A stretch of DNA of 64,000 bases from Planctomycetota bacterium. GTDB taxonomy: Bacteria > Planctomycetota > Phycisphaerae > Phycisphaerales > UBA1924. The position numbers were made by a program, and so were the translations under genes. Where the stretch lies: contig RFGH01000117.1 of NCBI GenBank assembly GCA_003696675.1, positions 62,001 through 126,000 on the forward strand. Direction: 5' to 3'. This document shows positions 1-8,570 of this stretch, piece after piece. The notes under the pieces are model-generated. The model saw only the letters and a program-made list of their open reading frames with translations, was not told the DNA's origin and made no database searches. The number at the start of each line of letters is the position of its first letter. Positions within the stretch are counted from its first letter, which is position 1.

Positions 1-1
1 T

Positions 2-1606
2 CTGGACGGACTGCCGCCGTACAACCCCTACGGCGACGACTACCGCGCCAAGCTCGCCGGCGTGACCTCGACCGCGGTCCGCACCGCGATTCAGCGTGCG
101 GCCCAGCAGCACATCGGACGACAGAGCCGCGACAATCCCAACGGCGTAACGATGAATCGGCTGATCCTTGGCGGCATTGATGCCGTGCGCACCATGGTCA
201 CCACGACCGATCTGGCCGCGACCTTTCCCGGGCTCGGCAACGCGTCAAAGCGCAACGCCTTCCTGGCACGGCTCGACGAACGCCGGGCCACGGTCTCCGG
301 CTGGGACCGGGACGCCAGCGCGTTCGATCTCCGCCGCGTGATCGACGGCGTGCTTTCTGACGCCCAAGAGACGGTCAACATCCTCCCCGAGGCCATCCTT
401 CACGAGTTCGGCAACGGCGCCATGGGTGAGCTGGACGCGTACTCGGCGGTCATCTGGCCGGACGAGGTCGCCCGATTCCGCCGCTCGACCGAGGGGGAGT
501 TCACCGGCGTCGGCATCCAGATCCAGCTGGACGAACTTCAGAACATCAAGGTGGTCACCCCGCTGGAGGGCACGCCCGCCCAGCGTGCGGGCGTGCGATC
601 CGGCGACATCATCAAGAAGATCGACGGCATCTCCGCCGTCGGCCTGGACCTGGATCAGGCCGTCGAGGTCATCACCGGACCGGCCAACACCACCGTGGAC
701 ATCACCGTCGAACGCACCAACGAAGAAACCGAAGAGGTTGAGGAGATCGTCTTCAAGCTCACCCGCCAGCGGATCGACCTGCCCAGCATCAAGGGCTGGG
801 AGAAAACCGGCCCGGGCGACCGCGATTGGGACTGGTTCATCGACAAAAACGCCGGCATCGGCTATGTCCGCCTGACCGGCTTCACCGCCGACAGCGCCCG
901 CGACTTCGATATGGCCATCCGCGAGATGCGCCAGCAGGGGCTCAACGGACTGATCTTCGACCTGCGCTACAACCCCGGCGGGCTGCTGGATCAGGCAGTC
1001 GAGATCGCCAGCCGCTTCATCCCCGAAGGCATGGTCGTCCGCACGGTCGACGCCAACGGCGTGCCGCAGGAACAGCAGAACGCCCGCGGCATCAAGGACT
1101 GGCGTGACCTCTCCGACTTGCCCGTGGTGATCCTCGTCAACGAGGGCTCCGCGTCCGCCAGCGAGATCGTCGCCGGCTCGGTCCAGGCGGCGGCCCACCA
1201 GGGCAAGTCCAAGGCCCTCATCGTCGGCCAGCGGTCCTTCGGCAAGGGAAGCGTCCAGAATGTCTACATGCTGCCCGGCGGCATGTCGGCGATGAAACTG
1301 ACCACCCATTACTACCGCGTCGACTCGCCCCGCATGATCCACAAGCTGCCCGGCGCGACCGAGTGGGGCGTGGACCCCGATCTGGCGGTCGATATGCTGC
1401 CCAGCCAGCAGGCCGACGCCCTGCTGCTCCGTCGCGACGCCGATGTCCTGCCGCTCGACGAGACCGGGGCCATTATCCCCGACGCCGAGCACCCCGACCC
1501 GGACACTCTCTTGACCGACGGCATTGACCTGCAAGTCCAGACCGCGCTGGTCATCCTGCAAACGCAGAACCTTCCGGTTGGGGCGACCACATCAATGAGT
1601 GATTGA
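2..1606 (+). CDS. S41 family C-terminal processing peptidase (5' end outside window)
   Basis: The reading frame is open from the first bases of the window, so the true start lies upstream; 534 residues are visible. A PDZ domain spans roughly visible residues 165-250 (GVGIQIQLDE...GDIIKKIDG). The tail-specific protease fold follows. The catalytic loop EGSASASEIVAG has its middle Ser near visible residue 385, and FGKGSVQ supplies the Lys near 415, which matches the Ser/Lys dyad of CtpA/Prc proteases. Members of this family act in the periplasm or envelope and trim or degrade proteins from the C-terminus. No signal peptide can be judged because the N-terminus is missing. A rho-independent terminator follows the stop codon, so this gene ends its transcription unit. 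Confidence 0.93.
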   Translation: MDGLPPYNPYGDDYRAKLAGVTSTAVRTAIQRAAQQHIGRQSRDNPNGVTMNRLILGGIDAVRTMVTTTDLAATFPGLGNASKRNAFLARLDERRATVSGWDRDASAFDLRRVIDGVLSDAQETVNILPEAILHEFGNGAMGELDAYSAVIWPDEVARFRRSTEGEFTGVGIQIQLDELQNIKVVTPLEGTPAQRAGVRSGDIIKKIDGISAVGLDLDQAVEVITGPANTTVDITVERTNEETEEVEEIVFKLTRQRIDLPSIKGWEKTGPGDRDWDWFIDKNAGIGYVRLTGFTADSARDFDMAIREMRQQGLNGLIFDLRYNPGGLLDQAVEIASRFIPEGMVVRTVDANGVPQEQQNARGIKDWRDLSDLPVVILVNEGSASASEIVAGSVQAAAHQGKSKALIVGQRSFGKGSVQNVYMLPGGMSAMKLTTHYYRVDSPRMIHKLPGATEWGVDPDLAVDMLPSQQADALLLRRDADVLPLDETGAIIPDAEHPDPDTLLTDGIDLQVQTALVILQTQNLPVGATTSMSD

Positions 1607-1630
1607 GAGAGGTTCCGAACACACACCACG

Positions 1631-1661
1631 ACCGGGCTTCCCACGGGGAAAGCCCGGTTTT
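1631..1661 (+). terminator. Rho-independent terminator after the S41 peptidase
   Basis: A perfect 9-bp stem (ACCGGGCTT at 1631-1639 with AAGCCCGGT at 1650-1658) closes a 10-base loop and runs into TTTT at 1658-1661. It lies 25 bases after the peptidase stop codon. Confidence 0.85.
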
Positions 1662-1763
1662 CGTTCGCCTGGGCCATGCATGGCAACCACCCACCCCGGT
1701 CAGGGCCCCCGACGGCCAGAAATCGCCACTGACGCGACCCTCTTTGGCGTCACGGCTGAATCA

Positions 1764-1792
1764 TTGTCGCCCCCTTGGCGATCCCCTACAAT
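1764..1792 (+). promoter_or_regulatory. Sigma-70 type promoter of the pyruvate dehydrogenase operon
   Basis: TTGTCG at 1764-1769 and TACAAT at 1787-1792 are separated by exactly 17 bases. Transcription would begin near 1799 and give a leader of about 114 bases before the pdhA ATG. It is the best promoter match I found in the window. Confidence 0.7.
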
Positions 1793-1801
1793 GCCCGGAC
1801 T

Positions 1802-1877
1802 GGCCACCGCTCGGCTGCGGTGGCCTCTGCGCCCGCCCACCGGCGGACGCGGCCCGGGCGTCCGTTCGATGGACGCC
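1802..1877 (+). promoter_or_regulatory. Foldable 5' leader of pdhA with competing hairpins
   Basis: GGCCACCG at 1802-1809 pairs perfectly with CGGTGGCC at 1818-1825. Downstream, GGCGTCC at 1857-1863 can pair with GGACGC at 1845-1850 or with GGACGCC at 1871-1877, but not with both. The arrangement resembles an attenuator or a protein/metabolite-responsive leader. The second alternative ends about 25 bases before the ribosome binding region (GAGG near 1903). There is no U-run, so any control would be at translation or through a bound factor. Function is inference. Confidence 0.35.
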
Positions 1878-1912
1878 TCCCTCCGAGACCGTTCGTCGAA
1901 CCCGAGGACGCG

Positions 1913-3043
1913 ATGACCCAGGCCCCGACATCGAACACCCCCATGACGAAAGCACATTCTAAAGCGAATCTCGCCGCCGAACTGCCCAAAGCCACGCAAC
2001 TCAAGTGGTTGCGCGACATGCAGCTCATCCGCGAGTTCGAGAACCGCACGATGCAGGCCTATCAGCAGGCCAAGATCGGCGGCTTCTGCCACATCTACTC
2101 AGGCCAGGAAGCCTGCGCCGTGGGCACCATCGCCTCGGTCAACCACGACGACCCGATCGTCACCGCCTATCGCGACCACGGGCACGCCTTGGCCCGCGGC
2201 ATGTCGGCCCGCGCCTGCATGGCCGAGATGTTCGGCAAGATCACCGGCTGCGCCAAGGGCAAGGGCGGGTCGATGCACATGTTCGATCGCCCCAACTGGC
2301 TCTACGGCGGGCACGGCATCGTCGGCGCTCAGACCCCGCTCGGGGCAGGGCTCGCCTTCGCGGCCAAATACGAGTTCGAGGTCATGAAAAAGGGCGTCCA
2401 CCCGCACCACGAGCCTAAGAAGAAGGTCGCCCTGTGCTACCTCGGCGACGGTGCCATCGACCAGGGCGCATTCCACGAGGCCCTCAACCTTGCCTCCATA
2501 CTTGACATCCCCGTGATCTACATCATCGAGAACAACGGCTACTCGATGGGCACGGCCATCCACCGCCACACCGCCAACCATGAGAATCTCATCAGCCGCG
2601 GCGAGTCCTACGGCATCGACTCGATCCAGATCGACGGGCTGGACATCCGCAATGTGTACAACCAGTTCAAGCCCTTCGTCGATCGCTGCCGCGAGAACAG
2701 CCGCCCGGGCTTCGTCGATCTGAAGACCTACCGGTACCAGGGCCACTCGATGTCCGACCCGCAGAAGTACCGCACGAAGGAGGAGGTCGAGGAGTACAAG
2801 AACAAGGACTCCATCGCCCGCCTGCTCGGGAACCTGATGGACGAGGGCGCTATCACCGAAGACGGCTGGAAGCAGATGCAGAACGAGATTCGCGACGAGG
2901 TGCTCGACGCGGTCGAGTTCGCCGAGAACAGCCCCGCACCCGACCCGGCAGGGGAACTGTTCACCGATGTCTACGCCCTGCCCCAGAAGAACCTGTCCCC
3001 CACCGCCGAGTATCACCACGGCGCGAAGAACCCGCTGCTCTGA
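1913..3043 (+). CDS. pdhA: Pyruvate dehydrogenase E1 component, alpha subunit
   Basis: The 376-residue protein binds thiamine diphosphate and decarboxylates pyruvate as the E1 alpha/beta heterotetramer of the pyruvate dehydrogenase complex, feeding acetyl-CoA to the TCA cycle. The TPP/Mg motif is clear: GDGAIDQGAFHEALNLA followed about 14 residues later by ENNGYSMGT. HRH-like, GSMHMF and GGHGIVGAQ segments are also typical of E1 alpha. The ATG at 1913 was chosen because GAGG precedes it and homology starts soon after. An upstream extension is open but consists of low-quality Arg/Pro-rich sequence. Genes for E1 beta and E2 follow. A dedicated E3 gene is not present in the cluster. Confidence 0.95.
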   Translation: MTQAPTSNTPMTKAHSKANLAAELPKATQLKWLRDMQLIREFENRTMQAYQQAKIGGFCHIYSGQEACAVGTIASVNHDDPIVTAYRDHGHALARGMSARACMAEMFGKITGCAKGKGGSMHMFDRPNWLYGGHGIVGAQTPLGAGLAFAAKYEFEVMKKGVHPHHEPKKKVALCYLGDGAIDQGAFHEALNLASILDIPVIYIIENNGYSMGTAIHRHTANHENLISRGESYGIDSIQIDGLDIRNVYNQFKPFVDRCRENSRPGFVDLKTYRYQGHSMSDPQKYRTKEEVEEYKNKDSIARLLGNLMDEGAITEDGWKQMQNEIRDEVLDAVEFAENSPAPDPAGELFTDVYALPQKNLSPTAEYHHGAKNPLL

Positions 3044-3046
3044 CCG

Positions 3047-3232
3047 ATGGACGCGACACCGTTTATCGCGGTGCTCGCCCTCGTCTTCCTCGCTCTGCTC
3101 GCCGTCCGCGTCGCGATCCTCCTGATCCTGCGGCGGGACGAGTCGGGGCCTCCGGAAGTCGAAAGGAAACGCTGGCCCGACGCAACCGTCATCAAAGCCC
3201 ACGACACACCGCCCCACGAGAAACAGCCATGA
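3047..3232 (+). CDS. Small single-pass membrane protein between pdhA and pdhB
   Basis: This 61-residue reading frame starts 3 bases after the pdhA stop codon and ends in an ATGA overlap with the pdhB start, which argues for real translation and coupling. Residues about 5-28 (FIAVLALVFLALLAVRVAIL and onward) form one hydrophobic helix. A short basic and acidic cytoplasmic-like tail follows. I do not recognise a family. It could tether or modulate the dehydrogenase complex, or simply be a spacer gene that keeps translation coupled. Confidence 0.6.
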   Translation: MDATPFIAVLALVFLALLAVRVAILLILRRDESGPPEVERKRWPDATVIKAHDTPPHEKQP

Positions 3233-4314
3233 CCACCCTCGAGATGATCGATTCCAAGATCCACCCCGCCCTCGGCGAGTGGGAACTGCCCGAGTTCGTG
3301 GCCGAGGCGGACCTGCCCAGCCGCGAGGGCGACCGCGTGATCCAGTTCCGCGAAGCGCTCCGCGAGGCGATGAGCCACGAGATGCGCCACGACGAGCGGA
3401 TCTTCCTCATCGGCGAGGAGGTCGCCCAGTACAACGGGGCGTACAAGGTCAGCCAAGGCATGCTCGACGAGTTCGGCGAGAAGCGGATCATCGACAGCCC
3501 GATCTCCGAGAACGGCTTCGCCGGCATGTGCATCGGCGCCGCCATGTACGGCCTGCGCCCCATCGTCGAGTTCATGTCGTGGTCGTTCTCCTTCGTCGCC
3601 GCCGACGCCATCCTCAACAACGCCCCCAAGATGCTCTACATGTCCGGCGGCCAGTGGGGCTGCCCGATCGTCTTCCGCGGCAACGACGGTGCGGGCGGCC
3701 AGCTCGCCTCCACCCACTCCTGGTGCGTCGAAGGGCTCTACGCGAATGTGCCCGGCCTGAAGATGGCCATCCCCTCCAACCCCTATGACGCCAAGGGCCT
3801 GCTCGCCACCGCCATCCGCGACCCCGACCCGGTCTTCTTTCTCGAATCCGAGCGCATGCTCGGCGACAAGGCCCATGTGCCCGAGGAGCAGTATTACATC
3901 CCCTTCGGCCGCGCCCGCCTGGCCCGCGAAGGCGATGCCTGCACGCTGGTCTCGTTCGGCCGCCCCGTGAACTTCTGCCTGGAGGCCGCCGAGAAGCTGG
4001 CCGGTGAGGGCATCGAGTGCGACGTGCTCGATATGCGGACCATCCGCCCGCTCGACATCGACGCGATCATCGAGAGTGTCAAGAAGACCAACCGCGTGGT
4101 GGTCGTCGACCAGTCGTGGCCCTTCGGCGGCGTCTCCAGCGAGGTGATCACCCAGATCTGCGAGCGCTGCTTCGACTGGCTGGACCACCAACCCGTCCGT
4201 GTGAACACCGAAGATGTACCCACGCCCTACGCCAAGGGGCTCGAGGCGGCGTACCTGCCGAACCCGGACAAAATTGCCGCCGCCGTCAAGCGCGTTATTG
4301 CTGCCACCGCCTGA
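3229..4314 (+). CDS. pdhB: Pyruvate dehydrogenase E1 component, beta subunit
   Basis: The 361-residue protein is the transketolase-like beta chain of E1 and forms the active site together with the alpha chain. Typical segments are present: FREALREAMSHEMRHDERIFLIGEEVAQYNGAYKV is the N-terminal pyrimidine-binding part (quoted here in pieces: FREALREAM, GEEVAQYNGAYKV), then RIIDSPISENGF and a C-terminal transketolase domain with CDVLDMRTIRPLD. An N-terminal extension of about 35 residues precedes the domain and may contact E2. The ATG overlaps the stop of the small membrane protein gene by 4 bases. Confidence 0.95.
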   Translation: MTTLEMIDSKIHPALGEWELPEFVAEADLPSREGDRVIQFREALREAMSHEMRHDERIFLIGEEVAQYNGAYKVSQGMLDEFGEKRIIDSPISENGFAGMCIGAAMYGLRPIVEFMSWSFSFVAADAILNNAPKMLYMSGGQWGCPIVFRGNDGAGGQLASTHSWCVEGLYANVPGLKMAIPSNPYDAKGLLATAIRDPDPVFFLESERMLGDKAHVPEEQYYIPFGRARLAREGDACTLVSFGRPVNFCLEAAEKLAGEGIECDVLDMRTIRPLDIDAIIESVKKTNRVVVVDQSWPFGGVSSEVITQICERCFDWLDHQPVRVNTEDVPTPYAKGLEAAYLPNPDKIAAAVKRVIAATA

Positions 4315-4352
4315 GATACGATCCGCGACACGCCCCGCCTTGGAGCTCTGAG

Positions 4353-5687
4353 ATGCCTATTCCGATCACCATGCCGCGACTGTCCGACACCATGGAGCAG
4401 GGCACGGTCGTCAAATGGAATGTCAAGGTCGGCGACAAGGTATCGTCCGGCGACATCCTCGCCGACATCGAAACCGACAAAGCCACGATGGAGCTACAGT
4501 CCTTCGACGACGGCATCGTCGCCAAGCTCGCGGCCGAGGAAGGCCAGAAAATCAGCGTCGGCGAGACCATCCTGATCCTGGCCGCAGATGGCGAGTCGGT
4601 CGAAGAAGCCGCCGCGTCCGGCGGGGCATCGAAGCCAGCCGCCAAGTCCAAGTCGGACGGCGGTTCGGACACATCCGCGTCATCTCCCAACGCCACCGCC
4701 GTGGTCGAACCGCCCGCGACGACATCGAATGGTCACACAACCAACGGGCACACCGGGACCCGGGTCTTCGCTTCGCCGCTGGCCAAAAAAATCGCCGAGG
4801 AGCACAACCTCGACCTGTCCGGCATCGCCGGCTCCGGCCCTTCCGGGCGCATCGTCCGCAAAGATGTCGAGTCGATGATCTCCTCGGGCGGGGCCACCGC
4901 TGCGCCCGCCCCGTCCCGCCAGCAGGCCCCGGCCCCGATGACGGTCCCGGCGGCTGGCTCGGTCCTGGAGAGCAAGACCGTCTCGCTCAGCGGCATGCGG
5001 GAGACCATCGCCAAGCGACTCGTCCAGTCCAAGACCACCATCCCCCACTACCAGGTCACCGTCTCGGCCCGGCTCGACAAGCTCATGGAACTCCGCGAGC
5101 AGCTCAACGAGCAACTCTCCGAGCAGGGCGTCAAGCTCTCGGTCAACGACTTCCTCGTCCGGGCCTGCGCCCTGGCGATGCACCAGCACCCCTTCGTGAA
5201 CTCCTCTTGGAGCGACAATGGGCCGTCCATCCAGCTCCACGGGCAGGTCAACATCGGCGTGGCCGTCTCCCTGCCGCAGGAGCGCGGCGGCGGGCTGGTC
5301 GTTGCGACCATCCGCAACGCCGACCAGATCGGGCTCCGCCAGATTTCCGCAGAGACCAAGCGTCTTGCCAAGAAGGCACGCGACAAGGGCCTCTCTGTCG
5401 AGGAGATGTCCGACTCAACCTTCACCATCTCCAACCTCGGGATGTTCGGCGTTGACCACTTCACGGCCATCATCAACCCCCCGAACGCGGCCATTCTCGC
5501 GGTCGGGCGGGCCATCGAGAAGCCGTTCGTCGAGTACGACGAGGACGGTGAGCCGGAACTGGTCATCGGGCACGAGATGGCCATGACCATGTCCAGCGAC
5601 CACCGGATCATCGACGGGGCCATGGCGGCCGAGTACCTCAACTCGGTCAAGGCACTGCTCGAGAACCCGGCCGCCCTGCTGGTCTGA
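4353..5687 (+). CDS. pdhC: Pyruvate dehydrogenase E2, dihydrolipoyl acetyltransferase
   Basis: This 444-residue protein is the core acyltransferase of the complex. Residues 1-80 form one lipoyl domain with the lipoylated Lys43 in DIETDKATME. A Ser/Ala/Pro-rich linker follows. The peripheral subunit-binding domain is near residues 135-170 (SPLAKKIAEE...GSGPSGRIVRKDV). The C-terminal catalytic domain has MSSDHRIIDGAMAAEYL, which contains the active-site His and Asp. The start is the ATG beginning MPIPITMPRLSDTM; longer open sequence upstream lies inside pdhB in another frame. Lipoylation could depend on LipB encoded at 24637-25323. Confidence 0.95.
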   Translation: MPIPITMPRLSDTMEQGTVVKWNVKVGDKVSSGDILADIETDKATMELQSFDDGIVAKLAAEEGQKISVGETILILAADGESVEEAAASGGASKPAAKSKSDGGSDTSASSPNATAVVEPPATTSNGHTTNGHTGTRVFASPLAKKIAEEHNLDLSGIAGSGPSGRIVRKDVESMISSGGATAAPAPSRQQAPAPMTVPAAGSVLESKTVSLSGMRETIAKRLVQSKTTIPHYQVTVSARLDKLMELREQLNEQLSEQGVKLSVNDFLVRACALAMHQHPFVNSSWSDNGPSIQLHGQVNIGVAVSLPQERGGGLVVATIRNADQIGLRQISAETKRLAKKARDKGLSVEEMSDSTFTISNLGMFGVDHFTAIINPPNAAILAVGRAIEKPFVEYDEDGEPELVIGHEMAMTMSSDHRIIDGAMAAEYLNSVKALLENPAALLV

Positions 5688-5688
5688 C

Positions 5689-6012
5689 ATGCGTGACCGA
5701 GATGAGGAAGAGCGCCGGATCGTCCACATCGGACCCAAGGCCCAAGGCTCCAGCACCCCGCTGGACGACCAGCCGTCCTACCTCATCGAGGAAGCCCGCG
5801 AGCGGATCCGCAAGGCGGACCAACGAGAGAAGGAAACGACCGCCGTCGCCCGCCGGCTCATCGTTGCCTTCATCGCCGTGGTGCTGCTGGCCGTCGTCTT
5901 CCACATCGTGATGCCGGTGGTCGGCCTGCACCTGCCCCCAATCGTGCCGATCCTCTGTTATGTCGCCATCGCCTTCGGCGCGATCCTCACGGCCCGAGAT
6001 CAGGACCCCTGA
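5689..6012 (+). CDS. Small two-helix membrane protein downstream of E2
   Basis: The ATG lies one base after the E2 stop codon, so the gene belongs to the pdh operon. The 107-residue product has a charged N-terminal half (MRDRDEEERRIVHIG..., residues 1-57) and two hydrophobic helices around residues 58-82 and 83-101. A short acidic tail ends it. I do not recognise a family. Placement suggests expression with the pyruvate dehydrogenase complex but says nothing firm about function. Confidence 0.7.
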   Translation: MRDRDEEERRIVHIGPKAQGSSTPLDDQPSYLIEEARERIRKADQREKETTAVARRLIVAFIAVVLLAVVFHIVMPVVGLHLPPIVPILCYVAIAFGAILTARDQDP

Positions 6013-6066
6013 TCAGAATGTCCATCCCGGGATGACTTTCAAACAAATCAGGCAAGAATCTTCCCC

Positions 6067-6756
6067 ATGAATGCGGCCGGCCCCGATCGGGGCGAGTTCG
6101 TGGCGGTGCTGCTCGGCGGGCTGGGCCTGGCCGCCGTGGCCGGCTATGTCAACACACTCGTCCTGGCCCTCGGCGCCCCGCCTGTCACCCACCTGACCGG
6201 GACCATCTCCCGGCTCAGCTCGGACCTGGGCAACGGCGACTTCGCCGACGCCCGATTCGTCGCGGGCCTGGCGGTGGCGTTCGTGGTGGGTGCGGTGCTG
6301 TCCGGCGTGATCATCGGCTCGTCAACGCTGCGTCTGGGACGCCGGTACGGGCTGGCCATCCTGCTCGAATCGGCCCTGCTCGCGCTGGCCGTGGCGACCA
6401 TCGAGCGGTCGCTGCCCGCCGGAGCGATGCTCGCCGCGTCGGCAGCCGGGTTGCAGAACGCGATGGCATCCTCCTACCGGTCGCTCATTATCCGAACGAC
6501 CCATGTCACCGGCCTGCTGACCGATATCGGGTTCCAAATCGGGCAACTGCTCGGCGGGCATCGGATCGAGCCATGGCGCTTCGCGCTACTCGGCATGCTG
6601 CTCTCGGCCTTTGTCACCGGCGGCGTGCTCGGTGCGATCGCGTTCCTGAATCTCGGTTCTGAAGGACTGTGGATCCCCACCGCAGCGCTGGCCATCGGAG
6701 GCGGCGGCTACTTCATCTGGCGGCTGCGGAGCCTGAAGCCCCCCGGTTCTGCTTAG
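6067..6756 (+). CDS. DUF1275 (YoaK-like) inner membrane protein
   Basis: The 229-residue protein has six likely transmembrane helices. It carries signatures of the DUF1275/YoaK family: GYVNTLVL near residue 24, THLTGTISRLSSDLG near 42-56, and AAGLQNAMASSYRSLIIRTTHVTGLLTDIG near 130-158 (in pieces: AGLQNAMASS, TTHVTGLLTD). Family members are predicted small-molecule transporters or permeases of unknown substrate. The gene stands 54 bases after the previous coding sequence and is likely its own unit or a late operon member. Confidence 0.85.
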   Translation: MNAAGPDRGEFVAVLLGGLGLAAVAGYVNTLVLALGAPPVTHLTGTISRLSSDLGNGDFADARFVAGLAVAFVVGAVLSGVIIGSSTLRLGRRYGLAILLESALLALAVATIERSLPAGAMLAASAAGLQNAMASSYRSLIIRTTHVTGLLTDIGFQIGQLLGGHRIEPWRFALLGMLLSAFVTGGVLGAIAFLNLGSEGLWIPTAALAIGGGGYFIWRLRSLKPPGSA

Positions 6757-7104
6757 GGTTTTCGCGAAGCAGAACACGCACGGCATCTCCAGCAACACGA
6801 GCAAAGAATCATGCCGTGAATCCGAGCAGGGGCTTTGCTCTGGGGTACCCGGCCCACGCATCGACTCGAGAAACCCGCACAAGATCCCCACTCGACCACC
6901 CTTTATGAAGCGATTGACAGCCGTCGCAGTGATGGCGTGACCGATGCCGATGTGGTCGATTGGATCATCCTTTCGGGCGATACGGACCACGCCGGTCATG
7001 CAAGCGGATCGTCAGTCCGGCAGGGTCGGCCGGCTCCGTCAACGGCTGGCCCGAATGACCGGATTCCGTATGGAAACCGACCCTGCCGCGGAAATCCGAT
7101 CTGC
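6757..7104. other. Non-coding stretch between two convergent genes
   Basis: These 348 bases separate the 3' ends of the DUF1275 gene (plus strand) and prfB (minus strand). I find no convincing gene, tRNA or strong terminator. Short open frames here have no start signals or recognisable content. Weak inverted sequence around 7060-7100 (TCCGTATGGA with TCCGCGGAAA-like partners) could fold but has no T-run. Confidence 0.5.
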
Positions 7105-8215
7105 TCAGTTTCGTTCGGAGCGCCGGCGTTTCAGCTCGGCGTCGATGAACGGCTGAAGGTGCCCGCGATCGAGCACATTGGTCGGATTGTCCTCCACGCC
7201 CGTCCGATGATCCTTCACGCGATTGTCATAGAGGACATAGCTGCGAATCTGAGCGCCCCACCCTCGGTGTTCGAGCTTGCCGCCGGACGCCTCGGTGATC
7301 TCGGCAGCCCGCTTCTCCTCGGCCATCTGCTCGAGCTTGGCCCGCAGGATCGCGAGGCACTGTGCCTTGTTCTGGGGCTGGTCGCGATAGGTGCTGGAGA
7401 CAACCATGATGCCAGTGGGTTTGTGCACCAAACGGATCGCCGAAGCGACCTTGTTCACATTCTGACCTCCGGGACCGGACGACCGGGCGAACGCGGTGAT
7501 CTCCAGATCCTTGTCGGGGATCTCCACAGTGGAATCTTCGAACTCCGGTGTCACATCGACCGTCGCAAAGCTGGTCTGCCGCTTGCCCTGTGAGTTGAAC
7601 GGCGACACCCGGGCCAGACGGTGGGTGCCGCGCTCGCAGTTGAGGTAGCCGAACGCGAATGGGCCCTTGACATGAAGGGTGACCGAATCGAGGCCCACCT
7701 CGGTGCCGTACGACTTCTCGACCTCCTCCACCTCAAAGCCGTTGGCTTCCAGATAAAAAAGATACATGCGGAGGAGCATCTCGCACCAGTCGTTGGCCTC
7801 GGTGCCGCCGTCGCCGGCCGAGATCGTCAGGAAGCAGTTGCGGGTATCGTGCTTGCCGCTGAGCAGCGACTGGGTCTCGATCTGATCCATCCGTCCCAGC
7901 AACTTGAAGAGGGCCTCATCGGCCTCCTCGAGAAGCGACTGGTCCCCGGATTCCTTGGCCATCTCGAACGCGAGCTTGGCGTTCTCGAAATCATCGATCA
8001 CGCCCGAGAGCGGCTCGGTCTGGGCCTTGATGGTTTTGAGTTCAGAGACGACCTTTTTGGCGTTCTCCTGGTTGTCCCAGAAGTCGGCCGCACCCATTTT
8101 GTCTTCCAGCTCGCTCAGCCGGGCTCGTTTGGCGTCGTAGTCAAAGAGAGTCGCGGATCGTTACAATCCGCGCCTCGAGGTCGCTGATGACATTCTGATG
8201 GGCTTCGAGATGCAT
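7105..8215 (-). CDS. prfB: Peptide chain release factor 2 with programmed +1 frameshift
   Basis: RF2 terminates translation at UGA and UAA. The gene is read in two frames. Codons 1-24 run from the ATG at 8215 down to CTT at 8144-8146, followed by an in-frame TGA (8143-8141). Reading CTT-TGA-C with a +1 shift resumes at GAC (8142-8140) and continues to the stop at 7105, giving 369 residues. Recognition motif SPF falls at residues 204-206, and the catalytic GGQ at 249-251 (SSGPGGQNVNKV). Both positions nearly match E. coli RF2. GGAG precedes the ATG. The slip site CTTTGACTACGAC is the same as in E. coli, but I see no AGGGGG-like stimulator just upstream. Frameshifting autoregulates RF2 level in known systems. 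Confidence 0.95.
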
Positions 8216-8282
8216 ATCTGCTCCGTTTTCGTGCGGCGAGACTGTAGCATCCGACCCCGCCCCGGACCCGTAGAGACCGCCG

Positions 8283-8570
8283 GTGAACCCGATCCACGCC
8301 GCATCCCGACTGATCGCGATCGTGCCGCCGGAACGGCTCAGCCCCGAAGATTCCCGGCGTGGGATAGCGATGATTGCGATGGTGGCGCTACTGGGCGTGC
8401 TGCTTGTCACGATCGCCGGTCTGCTGGCGGTCCTCAGCGCCCGCCGGCGACGGCTGCGGACCACCCGCCCGCGTGTCCACCCCCCCACCCCCGATCCCTG
8501 GACCGAATCCGCAAAGCGGCTCCGCTCGGTCGCATCGTCTCAGGACGAGCCGGACGATGAGGACGACTAA
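8283..8570 (+). CDS. Small single-pass membrane protein divergent from prfB
   Basis: A 95-residue frame starts at GTG 8283, 67 bases from the divergent prfB start. Residues about 29-50 (IAMIAMVALLGVLLVTIAGL) form a single hydrophobic helix. A basic stretch SARRRRLR follows, then a Pro-rich and finally acidic tail (DEPDDEDD). Its stop overlaps by 4 bases the stop of the convergent TPR gene. I recognise no family. The topology suggests N-terminus out or short, with a cytoplasmic tail by the positive-inside rule. Confidence 0.6.
   Translation: MNPIHAASRLIAIVPPERLSPEDSRRGIAMIAMVALLGVLLVTIAGLLAVLSARRRRLRTTRPRVHPPTPDPWTESAKRLRSVASSQDEPDDEDD

Noticed and set aside
245..1561. Long minus-strand open frame opposite the S41 peptidase (438 codons)
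   Set aside because: It is the antisense shadow of a GC-rich gene: composition is Asp/Gly/Val/Leu/Arg-biased, with no domain, and the sense frame is an obvious protease.
6757..7104. Possible small RNA or tRNA in the gap before prfB
   Set aside because: No cloverleaf, T-loop consensus, strong hairpin plus T-run or promoter pair was found by eye.
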